The notes beneath the pieces were generated by a model. The model was not told the DNA's origin. It saw only the letters and a program-made list of their open reading frames with translations, and did no database searches. Source: Terriglobia bacterium (GTDB lineage Bacteria; Acidobacteriota; Terriglobia; Terriglobales; Acidobacteriaceae). Taken from it: 64,000 nucleotides of DNA. This document shows positions 33,638-42,702 of the stretch, piece after piece; within the stretch, counting starts at the first letter, position 1; every line of letters begins with the position of its first letter. The DNA lies in the NCBI GenBank assembly GCA_020073215.1, contig JAIQFO010000028.1:1-64000 (forward strand). The letters run 5' to 3'. The position numbers and the translations under genes were made by a program.

Positions 33638-34888
33638 TTACTCGCTCGTAAAGTAATCCACCGTCACCGGGTTCTCAAACAACGAGTAATCGCGCGTCAC
33701 CACGGTGATGCCGCTGTCGGTGACGAAGTATTGCGCGCGGTCGGCTTCGGCATCGTAGCCGATGGTGGTTCCTTCCGGAATGTGCACATTGCGGTCGATG
33801 ATGGCTTTCCGGATGCGGCAACTGCGTCCGATGTTCACGTGCGAGAACAGAATGCTGTTCTCGATTTCGGTATAAGAATTGACGCGCACGTCCGGGGAAA
33901 GCACCGAATTCTGCACCGAGCCGCCGGAAATGATGCAGCCCGAGGAAACCAGCGAATCGACGGCGTGCCCCATGCGTCCCGGTTCGCCAAACACGAACTT
34001 AGCCGGAGGATACTGACGCTGGTGGGTGCGGATGGGCCATTGGTGATCGTAGAGATTGAATACCGGCGAGACCGAAACCAGGTCCATGTTCGCCTCGTAA
34101 TACGCTTCCAGCGTGCCCACGTCCCGCCAGTAGAGGGCCTCCTTCTTGTTCTCGTCGACAAAATTAAAAGCGAAGACGCGATAGTCCGCCAGCATCTTGG
34201 GCAAAATATCCTTGGCGAAATCGTGACTGGAATGGGTATCCTCGGAGTCCTTGAGCAGTACGGGAATGAGGACGTCGGTGTTGAAGATATAGATGCCCAT
34301 CGATGCCGAAATTTTCGTTGGATCGTAGGGCGATCGCAGCTCGGTCTGCTTCGGCTTTTCCAGGAAGCCGGTGATGCGATGGTCGCCTCCGATATCCACC
34401 ACGCCGAAGTGGCGGCATTCGCTGGGGTCAGTGGTCAGCGTGGCGACGGTGACATCGGCGGCCGCGTCCAGGTGCTGCTTCAGCATGCGCCCGTAATTCA
34501 TTTTGTAAATGTGGTCGCCCGAGAGGATGATCACGTGCTTCGGCTGTTCGCTGCCGATGGAATAGATGTTTTGATACACCGCGTCCGCCGTCCCCATGTA
34601 CCAGTTCTCGCTGACCCGCTTCATGGGCGGCAGAATTTCGATGAACTCGCCAATTTCCCGGCCGAATATGTTCCAGCCTTCGCGGATCTGACGATTCAAC
34701 GAGAGCGCCTTGTATTGCGTCAGGATATAGATGCGGCGCATGCCCGAGTTCACGCAGTTGGAAAGCGTGATGTCGATGATGCGGTAACTGCCGCCAAAGG
34801 TCACGGCCGGTTTGGCGCGGTCGCGGGTCAGCGGATAGAGCCGCTCGCCGGCGCCCCCGGCGAGCAAAATTCCAAGCGTATCTTTCAT
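33638..34888 (-). CDS. glgC: Glucose-1-phosphate adenylyltransferase
   Basis: Makes ADP-glucose from glucose-1-phosphate and ATP for glycogen or trehalose synthesis. The 416-residue protein has the pyrophosphorylase signature GGAGERLYPLTRDRAKP, GGSYRIIDITLSNCVNSG, WYMGTADAVYQN, LSGDHIYKMNY, FLEKPKQT, ASMGIYIF, YWRDVGTLEAYYEANMDL, and a C-terminal left-handed beta-helix (SYTEIENSILFSHVNIGRSC). The start is placed at ATG 34888, the usual MKDTLGILLAGGAG start; an in-frame GTG at 34906 adds six residues. No other glycogen gene is in the window. Confidence 0.95.
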   Translation of the reverse strand: MKDTLGILLAGGAGERLYPLTRDRAKPAVTFGGSYRIIDITLSNCVNSGMRRIYILTQYKALSLNRQIREGWNIFGREIGEFIEILPPMKRVSENWYMGTADAVYQNIYSIGSEQPKHVIILSGDHIYKMNYGRMLKQHLDAAADVTVATLTTDPSECRHFGVVDIGGDHRITGFLEKPKQTELRSPYDPTKISASMGIYIFNTDVLIPVLLKDSEDTHSSHDFAKDILPKMLADYRVFAFNFVDENKKEALYWRDVGTLEAYYEANMDLVSVSPVFNLYDHQWPIRTHQRQYPPAKFVFGEPGRMGHAVDSLVSSGCIISGGSVQNSVLSPDVRVNSYTEIENSILFSHVNIGRSCRIRKAIIDRNVHIPEGTTIGYDAEADRAQYFVTDSGITVVTRDYSLFENPVTVDYFTSE

Positions 34889-34952
34889 CGGCACACCGTT
34901 GGACACTACCTGCAGCGCGGCCTCGCCCCCCGACGCGAAATACTAGCACAGG

Positions 34953-35050
34953 TCAGTACTCAGGACCCGGTACCCAGTACCCAGCCACTACCTCGAACCG
35001 GCAGTCCTGGCCTTGCGCTTTCAGCTTTAACTGGGTACTGGGTACTGAGT
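34953..35050. repeat. Inverted GTACCCAGTAC-type repeat, family D, copy 2
   Basis: Left arm 34953-34983 (TCAGTACTCAGGACCCGGTA and on), right arm 35029-35050 (AACTGGGTACTGGGTACTGA and on), reverse complementary. It fills the glgC - UDP-sugar dehydrogenase gap and abuts the TAA stop of the latter. Confidence 0.88.
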
Positions 35051-36408
35051 TAGCAGTGCACAATCTTGTCGCTCTTAATTCCGCGAGTGGCATTCCGCGA
35101 ATCCACCACCAGCCTGGCCTCGTTGACGATCCTCTTATAGTCGTAGTCGGAGTGATCGGTCACGATGAGCACGCAGTCGTACTGCCCGAGATTGTCGAGC
35201 GTGGAGCACTTCATCTGCAGGTCGTACTTGCGTCCGCGGCCGACGAAAGGGAAGTAGGGGTCGTTGTAGCTCACCACCGCGCCCTCTTTTTGCAGCAGTT
35301 CGATAATCGTGAGCGCGGGCGACTCCCGCAGGTCGTCAATATCTTTCTTGTAGGCAACGCCCAAAACCAGGATCTTCGATCCGTTGATGGGCTTCTTCTG
35401 CTGATTGAGAGCGGAGATGGTGGCGGCGATCACGTTGTAAGGCATGGCCACGTTGATTTCGCCGGCCAGTTCGATAAAGCGCGTCCGAAAATCGAACTCC
35501 TTCGCCTTCCACGAAAGATAAAACGGATCCACCGGGATGCAGTGCCCACCCAGTCCCGGCCCGGGATAGAACGCATGAAAGCCGAAAGGCTTGGTGGCGG
35601 CGGCGTCGATGATCTCCCAGATGTCGAGATCCATCCGCAGGCAGAGCATCTTGAGTTCGTTGACCAGCGCAATGTTGACGCAGCGGTAGATGTTCTCGAG
35701 CAACTTGGTCATCTCCGCGGCCGCGGGCGACGAGACCGGAACCGTGCGGCGGAAAATCGACCCGTAGAGCGCGGCCGCGATCTCGCTGGCCTGCGCATCG
35801 AGTCCCCCAATCACTTTCGGAATATCGTGACGAGCCACCTGGGTATTGCCCGGATCCTCGCGCTCGGGCGAGAACGCCACCCAGATCTCGTTGCTGCCCG
35901 CCGCGCCCAGGCGCGAAGCTTTCAGTCCTACCTTGTTTTCCTGTTCGAGAATCGGAATCAGAACTTCTTCCGTCGTCCCGGGGTAGGTCGTGCTCTCCAG
36001 GATCACAATCTGGCCGGCCCGCAAGTGCGGCGCAACCGCGTGGGCCGTGTTGGTGATGTAGCTGAGATCGGGCTCGTGATATTCGTCCAGCGGCGTGGGG
36101 ACGCAGATGATGATCGCATCCATGGCGGTAATCTGCGCATAGTCCGCCGTGGCCTGGAACCCGTTCGCCTTGGCCGCCGCGATCTCCTCGGGCGTAATGC
36201 GGAAAATGTAAGTGCCGCCACTCGCCAGGGTATCGATCTTGCGCCGATCGATGTCGAAACCGGTGACGGCAAATTTCTGTTCGCTGTAGAGCAGCGCCAG
36301 CGGCAAGCCGACGTAGCCAAGGCCGATGATTCCGATCCGAGCCTGGCGCGCATCAATCCGGCTTTTCAAGTCCGTAAACGGCGAAGAAGCGGTGAGTTGA
36401 GGATTCAT
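35050..36408 (-). CDS. UDP-N-acetyl-D-glucosamine/mannosamine-type 6-dehydrogenase (nucleotide sugar dehydrogenase)
   Basis: Oxidises the C6 hydroxyl of a UDP-sugar to a carboxylate with two NAD+; supplies uronic acids for surface polysaccharide. The 452-residue protein has the NAD-binding IGIIGLGYVGLPLALLYSE, VPTPLDEYHEPDLSYI, ESTTYPGTTEEVLIP, SPEREDPGN, the catalytic Cys region GPGLGGHCIPVDPFYLSW, VLGVAYKKDIDDLRESPAL and a C-terminal UDP-binding domain. The SPEREDPGN and GHCIPVDP spacing fits the WbpA/TviB (UDP-HexNAc) branch better than UDP-glucose dehydrogenase, but the exact sugar is uncertain. It is divergent from a YdcF-like gene. Confidence 0.92.
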   Translation of the reverse strand: MNPQLTASSPFTDLKSRIDARQARIGIIGLGYVGLPLALLYSEQKFAVTGFDIDRRKIDTLASGGTYIFRITPEEIAAAKANGFQATADYAQITAMDAIIICVPTPLDEYHEPDLSYITNTAHAVAPHLRAGQIVILESTTYPGTTEEVLIPILEQENKVGLKASRLGAAGSNEIWVAFSPEREDPGNTQVARHDIPKVIGGLDAQASEIAAALYGSIFRRTVPVSSPAAAEMTKLLENIYRCVNIALVNELKMLCLRMDLDIWEIIDAAATKPFGFHAFYPGPGLGGHCIPVDPFYLSWKAKEFDFRTRFIELAGEINVAMPYNVIAATISALNQQKKPINGSKILVLGVAYKKDIDDLRESPALTIIELLQKEGAVVSYNDPYFPFVGRGRKYDLQMKCSTLDNLGQYDCVLIVTDHSDYDYKRIVNEARLVVDSRNATRGIKSDKIVHC

Positions 36409-36507
36409 AGTTTGTAAATGCCCGCAAATGTCCGCAAATGTCCAAAAACGATTCTAGCATTTGGAATTACGCATTTATGAAACCAACTCTAGTAACATGC
36501 CTTGCAG

Positions 36508-37086
36508 ATGCGATTCTCACGATTATTCACGCCCTTGCTCCTGGTCGGTATTCTCGTCGCGCTCGCCACCCAGGCGGCGCGCTTTCTGGTGGTCGACGAA
36601 CCCGCAAAGTCCGACGCCATCGTGGTGCTGGCGGGAGAAACCAATGTCCGCCCGGCGCGCGCTCTGGAACTGTTGCGCCTCGGGTTCGCGCCGCGCCTGT
36701 TTCTGGATGCCCAGACGCGAGACCTGATCTACGATCAGCGCCTCACCGACATTGCGCAGAGATACGTGAACGCTCTCCCGGAAGCAAACCAAATCTCCGT
36801 ATGCCCAGTCGTTGGATTTTCCACCAACGCCGAGGCCGACGATGTAAACCGTTGCCTGCAGCCGCTGGGCGCGCGCCGTGTGCTGATTGTGACCTCCGAC
36901 TATCACACTCGCCGCGCCTTGATGATCTTTCACCATCGCCTGCCGCAATACCAGTTCCACGTCACCGCCGCGCGCAATCCGCTGCAATTCGGCGAAGCCT
37001 GGTGGACCCACCGCGAATGGGCCAAAGTCACCTTTGATGAGTGGTCGAAGATGCTCTGGTGGGAAGCCGTAGACCGCTGGCGGTGA
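36508..37086 (+). CDS. YdcF/DUF218-family membrane-anchored protein
   Basis: A 192-residue protein with an N-terminal helix (LFTPLLLVGILVALATQAA) and the DUF218 Rossmann-like core: SDAIVVLAGETNVRPARALE, LLRLGFAPRLFLDAQTRD, NAEADDVNRCLQPLGARRVL, IVTSDYHTRRALMIF. YdcF-type proteins are envelope-associated and bind adenosylated ligands in E. coli; role here unknown, perhaps linked to surface polysaccharide given the divergent UDP-sugar dehydrogenase. A TTG at 36502 could add two residues. Confidence 0.87.
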   Translation: MRFSRLFTPLLLVGILVALATQAARFLVVDEPAKSDAIVVLAGETNVRPARALELLRLGFAPRLFLDAQTRDLIYDQRLTDIAQRYVNALPEANQISVCPVVGFSTNAEADDVNRCLQPLGARRVLIVTSDYHTRRALMIFHHRLPQYQFHVTAARNPLQFGEAWWTHREWAKVTFDEWSKMLWWEAVDRWR

Positions 37087-37089
37087 AAA

Positions 37090-37127
37090 AGTACCCAATA
37101 CCCAGCACCCAGTACCCGGTTCCCAAA
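37090..37127. repeat. GTACCCAATACCCAGC-type repeat, family D, copy 3 (half)
   Basis: AGTACCCAATACCCAGCACC and following, a single arm of the family D repeat, four bases after the YdcF-like gene stop. A looser ACTGAGAACTGAGAACTGG string follows at 37170-37188. Confidence 0.7.
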
Positions 37128-37202
37128 TCTCGGTGTAGGCAAACACCCAGCGCGCACCTGGTGTAGATTTACTGAGAACTGAGAACTGGTTCAGGAGGCT
37201 CC

Positions 37203-37424
37203 ATGTCGCAAGTAAAGATCACCGTCCGCCCGAACGGTCCCTATCGCGTTGAAGATCCCAACGGCGTCGTCGAAATGGTGGACGCCGAGGGCAACCATTA
37301 CGACCTGACCGGCAAGACGGCGTTCTCTCTATGCCGCTGCGGCGCGTCCGCCAACCGGCCCTTCTGCGACGGCACTCACAAGATCGCCTTCCAGGCGCCC
37401 GATTCGGCAATCAAGCCTGGCTAG
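37203..37424 (+). CDS. CDGSH iron-sulfur domain protein
   Basis: A 73-residue soluble protein with the CDGSH [2Fe-2S]-binding signature CRCGASANRPFCDGTHK: three Cys and one His ligands in the C-x-C-x10-C-x3-H spacing of the mitoNEET family. An N-terminal beta strand region (VKITVRPNGPYRVEDPNG) precedes it. Likely an electron-transfer or cluster-transfer protein. GGAGG lies close before the ATG. It stands alone. Confidence 0.95.
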   Translation: MSQVKITVRPNGPYRVEDPNGVVEMVDAEGNHYDLTGKTAFSLCRCGASANRPFCDGTHKIAFQAPDSAIKPG

Positions 37425-37460
37425 TGGCGGAATTCGGCTGAGCCATACCTTTTGCGATTC

Positions 37461-37487
37461 TGTCATCCTGAGCGAAGCGAAGGACCT
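37461..37487. repeat. Dispersed palindromic repeat, family A, half copy
   Basis: TGTCATCCTGAGCGAAGCGA and on to ACCT; identical to the left arm of the copies at 2628 and 3910. The expected right arm is degenerate (GGGGTCTTTCGCTTC near 37516-37530), so this copy is decaying. Confidence 0.85.
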
Positions 37488-37721
37488 ATGCATTGCTTGC
37501 AGCGCCCGACTGTAGGGGTCTTTCGCTTCACCGGCTGTCGCTCCACCCTATGGCTCGCGCGCCCGTCGCACTAGTGCCTAACTGGAAACCGGGCCGCGAA
37601 ATTCCGTGCCCGCGCCTTCCCTGTGATCTAGCATGGTCCGTGGACCATTGTTGCCGGAGTGATCGGCGTTGGTTTTCAATTCGACGTTTTCAGGCCGCAG
37701 AACGTTGCGCCTGCTGACTCT

Positions 37722-38651
37722 ATGGGCCTTGCGGGAAAAACCCAACACGCCATCCGGCGCAGCACCCGCCTGCCGCTGGAAGTCCCCGTACTCGTCACCA
37801 GCCTCGACCCCGCGCCGCCGTTTTCCGAGTCCGGCAACACTACGCTCGTGAACGCCCACGGATGCGGACTGATCCTTCCCCGTGCCCTCGCGCATGGCAT
37901 CGCTGTCCGGTTGGAAATCGTTTCCGCCAAGCGCCACACCACCGCGCACGTTTCCGAGGTCGTTCCGCTGGGAGGCGATCCCGAGACCTGGCTGGTCGGC
38001 CTGGAACTCGACGTCCCCGGTAACTTCTGGGGAATCGACTATGCGCCTTCCGATTGGAAGATTGAAGAGCAGAAGATCGAAGGGCAGAAGATTGAGGAGC
38101 CGAAGATCGAGGCGCAGAAGGTCGGCGAACCGAAGACGGACGAAAGCCCATCGCTAGCCGCAGCGTCGCAGCCGCGCAATCAAGGGACAACGGCGCCCGC
38201 CAAGCCGCTTCGTTCGCATCGCTGGCGACTGACCGACATCAGCGCAGGCGCTTGTTACCTGGAGGCCAGCAACCCATTTCCTGCCAACACCCGGGTGCTG
38301 CTCAGTATTCGGCTCTTGGACACAGAGTGTTTGCTGGAAGGAGTGGTGCGGGTGTCGCACGAACAAACCGGAATGGGCGTCGAGTTCACGCGAGCGCAAG
38401 GGCACGATCTGCGGGCGCGGGTGGCCGAACTCATCGGCCAATTGATGGAGAGTCACGAGGTTCCACGAATTTTCGTTGGAAGGAAAGAAGACCAGAAAGA
38501 AGGTAAGTTTGCGCCGGAGAATCAGGCGCCGCCCGCCGCGCGGGACGCCGAATCGCCAGACCCGCTTCTGGAGCTGATTCACACTGGGGCGTCGTTGACC
38601 GTGGAGGAGTTTCTGAAAACCTTGCGGGCACAGCGCCACGCGGTGGAGTGA
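37722..38651 (+). CDS. Tandem PilZ-domain protein with a five-residue repeat linker
   Basis: A ~309-residue protein. The first PilZ-like domain (RRSTRLPLEVPVLVTSLDP, VNAHGCGLILPRALAHG, WLVGLELD) and the second (SHRWRLTDISAGACYLEASN, CLLEGVVRVSHEQTGMGVEF) flank a linker made of KIEEQ, KIEGQ, KIEEP, KIEAQ, KVGEP, KTDES units. The classic RxxxR and D/NxSxxG c-di-GMP motifs are only partly kept (R-R-S-T-R in domain 1; D-I-S-A-G in domain 2), so ligand binding may be split between the domains. The start is taken at ATG 37722; a GTG at 37659 is possible. Probably a c-di-GMP effector of unknown target. Confidence 0.78.
   Translation: MGLAGKTQHAIRRSTRLPLEVPVLVTSLDPAPPFSESGNTTLVNAHGCGLILPRALAHGIAVRLEIVSAKRHTTAHVSEVVPLGGDPETWLVGLELDVPGNFWGIDYAPSDWKIEEQKIEGQKIEEPKIEAQKVGEPKTDESPSLAAASQPRNQGTTAPAKPLRSHRWRLTDISAGACYLEASNPFPANTRVLLSIRLLDTECLLEGVVRVSHEQTGMGVEFTRAQGHDLRARVAELIGQLMESHEVPRIFVGRKEDQKEGKFAPENQAPPAARDAESPDPLLELIHTGASLTVEEFLKTLRAQRHAVE
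38058..38147 (+). repeat. In-frame 15-bp tandem repeat in the PilZ linker
   Basis: Six 15-base units from 38058, each starting AAG; the first four are near copies (AAGATTGAAGAGCAG type). Confidence 0.92.
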
Positions 38652-38675
38652 TACACTGCTTCGCCGGAGAGCTTT

Positions 38676-40685
38676 GTGTCAGACGAACTTGGGCCAGACG
38701 AGATTGGGTCAGACGAGATTGGGTCGGCGGAACGGGATAGAGCCCTGGGAATGGGCGCCAGAATCACGCGCCGGGATTTTCTGAATGGAGTCGCACTCAC
38801 GGCCGGAGCGGCCATCCTTCCTCCTGAAATGTGGGTCGCGGCCGCCGCCGATCTGCAATCCGAGGCCCAGGACGTCCCCGGTTACTATCCTCCCGGCAAG
38901 ACCGGCCTGCGCGGCGACCACGTCGGGTCGTTCGAACCCATGCACAAAGTCCGCGACGGCTCCTTCTGGGACGACGCTCCCAAGGCGGTCGACACGGGCG
39001 AAACCTACGATCTGGTGATCGTGGGCGGAGGCATCAGCGGACTCGCCGCGGCACATTATTTCCGCAAGTCTGCCGGCGCCAAGGCGCGCATTCTGATTCT
39101 CGAGAATCATGATGACTTCGGCGGACACGCCAAGCGCAATGAATTTGGCGCTGGCAACCGCAAGATTTTGGGATACGGCGGCACATTCTCCATTGAAAGC
39201 CCGTCCCCCTATAGCGCTGTCGCGAAGGCTCTGATCGAAGAACTTGGCATTGATGTGCCTTCGTATCCCAGGTACGTCAGCAAGGATCTCTACCGTTCGC
39301 TCGGCCTGCGCCCGCGGATTTTCTTCGATAAGGAGACCTTCGGCGCTGACAAACTGGTCCTCAATCCCAGAACCTCGGGCTTCGACGAAAGTGGCGTCGA
39401 TGAGTCCGCGGGAGAGGTGGGTTTACGGGCTTTCTTGAAAGAGGCGCCCCTCTCCGAGAAAGCCAAACAGGACTGCCTCCAACTCTTTACCGCAAAGAAG
39501 GACTACCTTCCCGGATTGAGTTCCGACCAGAAGAAAGACCGTCTTGCCCGCATGAGCTATGCGAATTACCTGACCAAGACCGCCGGCGTCAGCGAGGAAA
39601 TCGTCAAGCTCTACCAGGCTCTCCCGCACTCCCTGTTTGGTGTAGGTATCGACGCCGTGCCCGCGCAAGATGCCTGGGGCCTGGGCATGCCGGGCTTTGA
39701 CGGCCTCAATCTCCAGCCCGGCCCCGGCAAGGGCATGAACCGGGACGCCATCCGTACTGAGGAAGGGGACAAGTATTTTTTTCATTTTCCCGACGGCAAC
39801 GCCACCATCGCACGTTTGCTCGTGCGCCAGTTGATCCCGGCCGCCATTCCTGGAAGTTCCGCGAGCGATGTTGTTCTCGCCAAAGCGGAATACTCCAAGC
39901 TCGACCAATCCTCGTCACCGGTCCGCATCCGTTTGAACAGCACCGTGGTCAAGGTCAAGCACCTGGGCGATCCCGCCACTGCCCAGGAAGTCGAGGTGAC
40001 GTATTTCGCGGACAAGAAGGTCAAGACCGTGCGTGCCGCCAACTGTATTCTTGCGTGCTGGCATGTCGTCGTCCCCTACATTGTCCAGGAATTGCCGAAT
40101 GCTCAAAGGGAAGCCCTCGCATCAGCGCAGAAAGTCCCTCTGCTCTACACCAATGTTCTGCTGCGCAACTGGAGCGCCTTTCAGAAACTGAGTACGAACA
40201 CGATCTACGCTCCGGGCATGTATTTCACCGCCAGCGCGCTCGATCTGCCGGTGTCGATCGGCGGTTACCAGTGTTCCAAGAAGCCGGACGAGCCCATCGT
40301 GATCCACATGATGAAAGCGGCCTGCAAGCCGGGACGCCCGGCCCGCGAGCAGCACAAGCTCGGCCGCATCCAGCTCTATACCACGACGTTTGAGACTTAC
40401 GAGCGCAATATCCGCAAGCAACTGGCGCGGATGCTCGGTCCGGGCGGATTCGACGCCGCACATGACATCCTGGAAATTACCGTCAACCGCTGGCCGCACG
40501 GCTACGCGTATCAATACAATTCGCTGTTCGACCCCTACTGGCTGGAAGGCGGCGAGACCCCGTGCGAGGTGGCGCGTAAACCGTTCGGACGGCTCGCCAT
40601 CGCGAACGCGGACGCGGGCGCATACGCATACACCGACTGTGCCATCGATCAGGCTTATCGTGCGGTGCAGGAGTTAAAGAAGTAG
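38676..40685 (+). CDS. Tat-exported FAD-dependent oxidoreductase (spermidine dehydrogenase-like)
   Basis: A 669-residue flavoprotein. GGAGA lies five bases before a GTG start at 38676. The N-terminus has a SDELG/PDEIG/SDEIG tandem repeat, then a twin-arginine motif (ITRRDFLNG) with a hydrophobic stretch (VALTAGAAILPP). The FAD-binding Rossmann motif VIVGGGISGLAAAHYF and ILENHDDFGGHAKRNEF follow. Overall organisation (Tat signal, FAD domain, long substrate domain, C-terminal GRLAIANADAGAYAYTD) resembles periplasmic amine oxidases such as Pseudomonas SpdH; polyamine specificity is only inferred. A PNPOx-like gene follows 19 bases downstream. Confidence 0.82.
   Translation: MSDELGPDEIGSDEIGSAERDRALGMGARITRRDFLNGVALTAGAAILPPEMWVAAAADLQSEAQDVPGYYPPGKTGLRGDHVGSFEPMHKVRDGSFWDDAPKAVDTGETYDLVIVGGGISGLAAAHYFRKSAGAKARILILENHDDFGGHAKRNEFGAGNRKILGYGGTFSIESPSPYSAVAKALIEELGIDVPSYPRYVSKDLYRSLGLRPRIFFDKETFGADKLVLNPRTSGFDESGVDESAGEVGLRAFLKEAPLSEKAKQDCLQLFTAKKDYLPGLSSDQKKDRLARMSYANYLTKTAGVSEEIVKLYQALPHSLFGVGIDAVPAQDAWGLGMPGFDGLNLQPGPGKGMNRDAIRTEEGDKYFFHFPDGNATIARLLVRQLIPAAIPGSSASDVVLAKAEYSKLDQSSSPVRIRLNSTVVKVKHLGDPATAQEVEVTYFADKKVKTVRAANCILACWHVVVPYIVQELPNAQREALASAQKVPLLYTNVLLRNWSAFQKLSTNTIYAPGMYFTASALDLPVSIGGYQCSKKPDEPIVIHMMKAACKPGRPAREQHKLGRIQLYTTTFETYERNIRKQLARMLGPGGFDAAHDILEITVNRWPHGYAYQYNSLFDPYWLEGGETPCEVARKPFGRLAIANADAGAYAYTDCAIDQAYRAVQELKK
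38679..38723 (+). repeat. In-frame 15-bp tandem repeat at the N-terminus of the FAD oxidoreductase
   Basis: Three 15-base units encoding SDELG, PDEIG and SDEIG directly after the GTG start codon; units two and three differ at one base. Confidence 0.9.
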
Positions 40686-40704
40686 TTCGGGAGCTTGGAG
40701 CTTT

Positions 40705-41226
40705 ATGGCGAAGCGCGCTGCGAAGACTGACAAATCGCCGCCGAAGGCGGACCGCCCGTTTGCGCCCGGCTATGGGATAGTCGGAGCGGAAGATGGCAAA
40801 GGCCTGCTCTCGTGGGCCTGGGTTGCCAGGAAGATGAATCACTGCCGCACGTTCTGGCTGGCCACGATTCACGCCGACCTTCCTACAGGTCACGGACGTC
40901 CGCATGTGATGCCGGTATGGGGAATCTGGCTCGACGACGCTTTCTTCTTTTCGACCGGACACAAATCCCGCAAGTGTCAAAATCTTTCCGCCAATCCCGC
41001 CTGCACGATTACCAACGACAACGGCGAAGAAGCCGTGATCATTGAGGGAATGGCGACTCCAACCGAAGATCCAGGGGTCCTCGAGCGCGTCGCGACCGTC
41101 TACAAGAAGAAATACAAAATGGACCCGCGAAGCATAAAAGAACCGATATTTGCGGTGCGTCCCAGTACAGTATTCGGCTTCATCGAGAAGAGCTTTCCGA
41201 AGTCGGCAACGAGATGGAAATTGTAG
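40705..41226 (+). CDS. Pyridoxamine 5'-phosphate oxidase-like flavin/F420-binding protein
   Basis: A 173-residue split-barrel protein of the PNPOx-like superfamily: NHCRTFWLATIHADLPTGHG, RPHVMPVWGIWLDDAFFFST, GHKSRKCQNLSANPACTITN, and AVIIEGMATPTED. Members bind FMN or F420 and act in reduction or detoxification of small molecules; the substrate is not predictable here. It follows the FAD oxidoreductase by 19 bases and is probably co-transcribed. The TAG stop lies at the edge of a family E repeat. Confidence 0.85.
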   Translation: MAKRAAKTDKSPPKADRPFAPGYGIVGAEDGKGLLSWAWVARKMNHCRTFWLATIHADLPTGHGRPHVMPVWGIWLDDAFFFSTGHKSRKCQNLSANPACTITNDNGEEAVIIEGMATPTEDPGVLERVATVYKKKYKMDPRSIKEPIFAVRPSTVFGFIEKSFPKSATRWKL

Positions 41227-41265
41227 AATTTGTGATTTGTGATCTTCAATTTGCAATTTTGAAAA
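41223..41265. repeat. AT-rich AATTTGTGATTTG-type repeat, family E, copy 3
   Basis: GTAGAATTTGTGATTTGTGA and following to TTGCAATTTTGAAAAG; overlaps the TAG stop of the PNPOx-like gene and resembles copies at 14670-14770 and 46226-46270. Confidence 0.6.
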
Positions 41266-41448
41266 GCTAAGTTGTAGTAGCTTGAACTCGACCTTGCGGA
41301 CAATCTTGGCGAGACTCCACGTATCGGACACAGACGGGTTTTCCGAGGCGGGGATCTTGAGTCTAATTGGGATTTTCAACACTCAGACCAACGTCTCCAC
41401 GGGCTGTTGGTCGGTCACGGAATGTCATGACAATCGACGCGGCGCGAC

Positions 41449-42702
41449 TCATGGAGCGGGTGGTGCCACGTAATTCCAGCCGTAAACTTCTGCGATCCTG
41501 TTGAGCAGCGCATTGCCGGTGGCGAGCCCGACATCGGAGTTGGTCATGATGACAACCCCGTCGCCGGTGTCCGCAAACATTACCAGCGTGGCTTGGTATC
41601 CCACGTTGCCGCCGATGTGACCGAAACGTCCTTTCTGCGAGCCAATGAAGAAGCCCAATCCCATTTGGTCCGGGTCCTGCTTCGTCCCCAGTATGTTGAT
41701 CACACCTTCCTTCCACTGCGGAGTGAGCAGGTTGCGCGTCGTATCTTGCGTGAGTAAATGGTTGGCCTTTCCATGGATTGAAAGCGCCAGCTCGATTGCG
41801 AGTTTCGCAAGGTCCGTCGGCGTGCTCCACAGCCCTCCCGCTGCCATCTCCGGGTTCACATGCCATCCTCCTTGGACGACCTTGCCGTCCATGAGCGTGC
41901 CGCTGGCGGCCGATGCGGCGCGCCCGGGGGGCAGAGGCTCCTCGTAGGTGCTGTCGTGCATGCCCAGCTTCTCGAAGACTGCCGTGCGAATGAAGTCCGG
42001 GAAGCTCTGCCCGCTGACGTCCGTCATCAACTGCTGAACCACGACATAACCGTCCCCGGAATAATGCCATTGGGTGCCGGGCTCGAAGCCCACACGCATG
42101 GGAGGGTTGGTCGCCGGCGGCAGGCCATCCAGGATCTGCGCCAGGGTAGGCAGAGGTTCGCCAACCGCATAGCCAGGGAAAAAATCGCCGCCCGTGAATC
42201 CGCTGGTATGGCCCAACAAAAGTCTTAGTGTCACGTTGCGCCGGTGGGTGTACGTGTTATCCGGCACCTTCCATGACGTGAGCCGACGATTCACGTCTTC
42301 GTCGAGCGTGAGCTTGCCCTGCTGCACCAGATAAAGCGCGCCCACCGCCGCGACAGGCTTACTGATGGAGCCGGCCAGGAAAAGTGTCGTGGGTATCACT
42401 GGTGTCTTTCCGCCGTTTACGGTGACCCCATATCCCTTCGCACAGACGATCCGGAAGTTCTCGATGACGGCGAGGCTCATGCCTGGTAGCTTCTGCTGCC
42501 GCATGAGCCCGTTGATATCCAGAGCTCGCTCGGCTCCCTCCAGGCGGCGCGCCTCCGGACAGGCGTCTGGGTCGCCAGAACCGGCGGATGATGCACCCGG
42601 GGCGGCAAGGGGGGAAAGGCTTGCGACCAGTGTCAACCAAAAAATGACGAGGAGATTTGACGCCGCACGATACGCACGCAAGGCCATCCGTGATCGGTTC
42701 AC
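41449..42702 (-). CDS. Exported serine hydrolase of the class C beta-lactamase fold
   Basis: A 417-residue protein with a signal region (NLLVIFWLTLVASLSPLAAP) and the penicillin-binding/esterase fold. The nucleophile motif SxxK is SISK (FLAGSISKPVAAVGALYLV), the YxN box reads YSG (WHYSGDGYVVVQQ), and the third box is HIGG (FGHIGGNVGYQA). These fit EstB/D-aminopeptidase-like relatives better than true AmpC enzymes, so resistance should not be assumed. Isolated gene; the plus-strand small RNA candidate lies upstream of it. Confidence 0.88.
   Translation of the reverse strand: MNRSRMALRAYRAASNLLVIFWLTLVASLSPLAAPGASSAGSGDPDACPEARRLEGAERALDINGLMRQQKLPGMSLAVIENFRIVCAKGYGVTVNGGKTPVIPTTLFLAGSISKPVAAVGALYLVQQGKLTLDEDVNRRLTSWKVPDNTYTHRRNVTLRLLLGHTSGFTGGDFFPGYAVGEPLPTLAQILDGLPPATNPPMRVGFEPGTQWHYSGDGYVVVQQLMTDVSGQSFPDFIRTAVFEKLGMHDSTYEEPLPPGRAASAASGTLMDGKVVQGGWHVNPEMAAGGLWSTPTDLAKLAIELALSIHGKANHLLTQDTTRNLLTPQWKEGVINILGTKQDPDQMGLGFFIGSQKGRFGHIGGNVGYQATLVMFADTGDGVVIMTNSDVGLATGNALLNRIAEVYGWNYVAPPAP

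Noticed and set aside
35056..36417. 453-residue plus-strand frame
   Set aside because: Antisense to the UDP-sugar dehydrogenase gene; no protein-like features.
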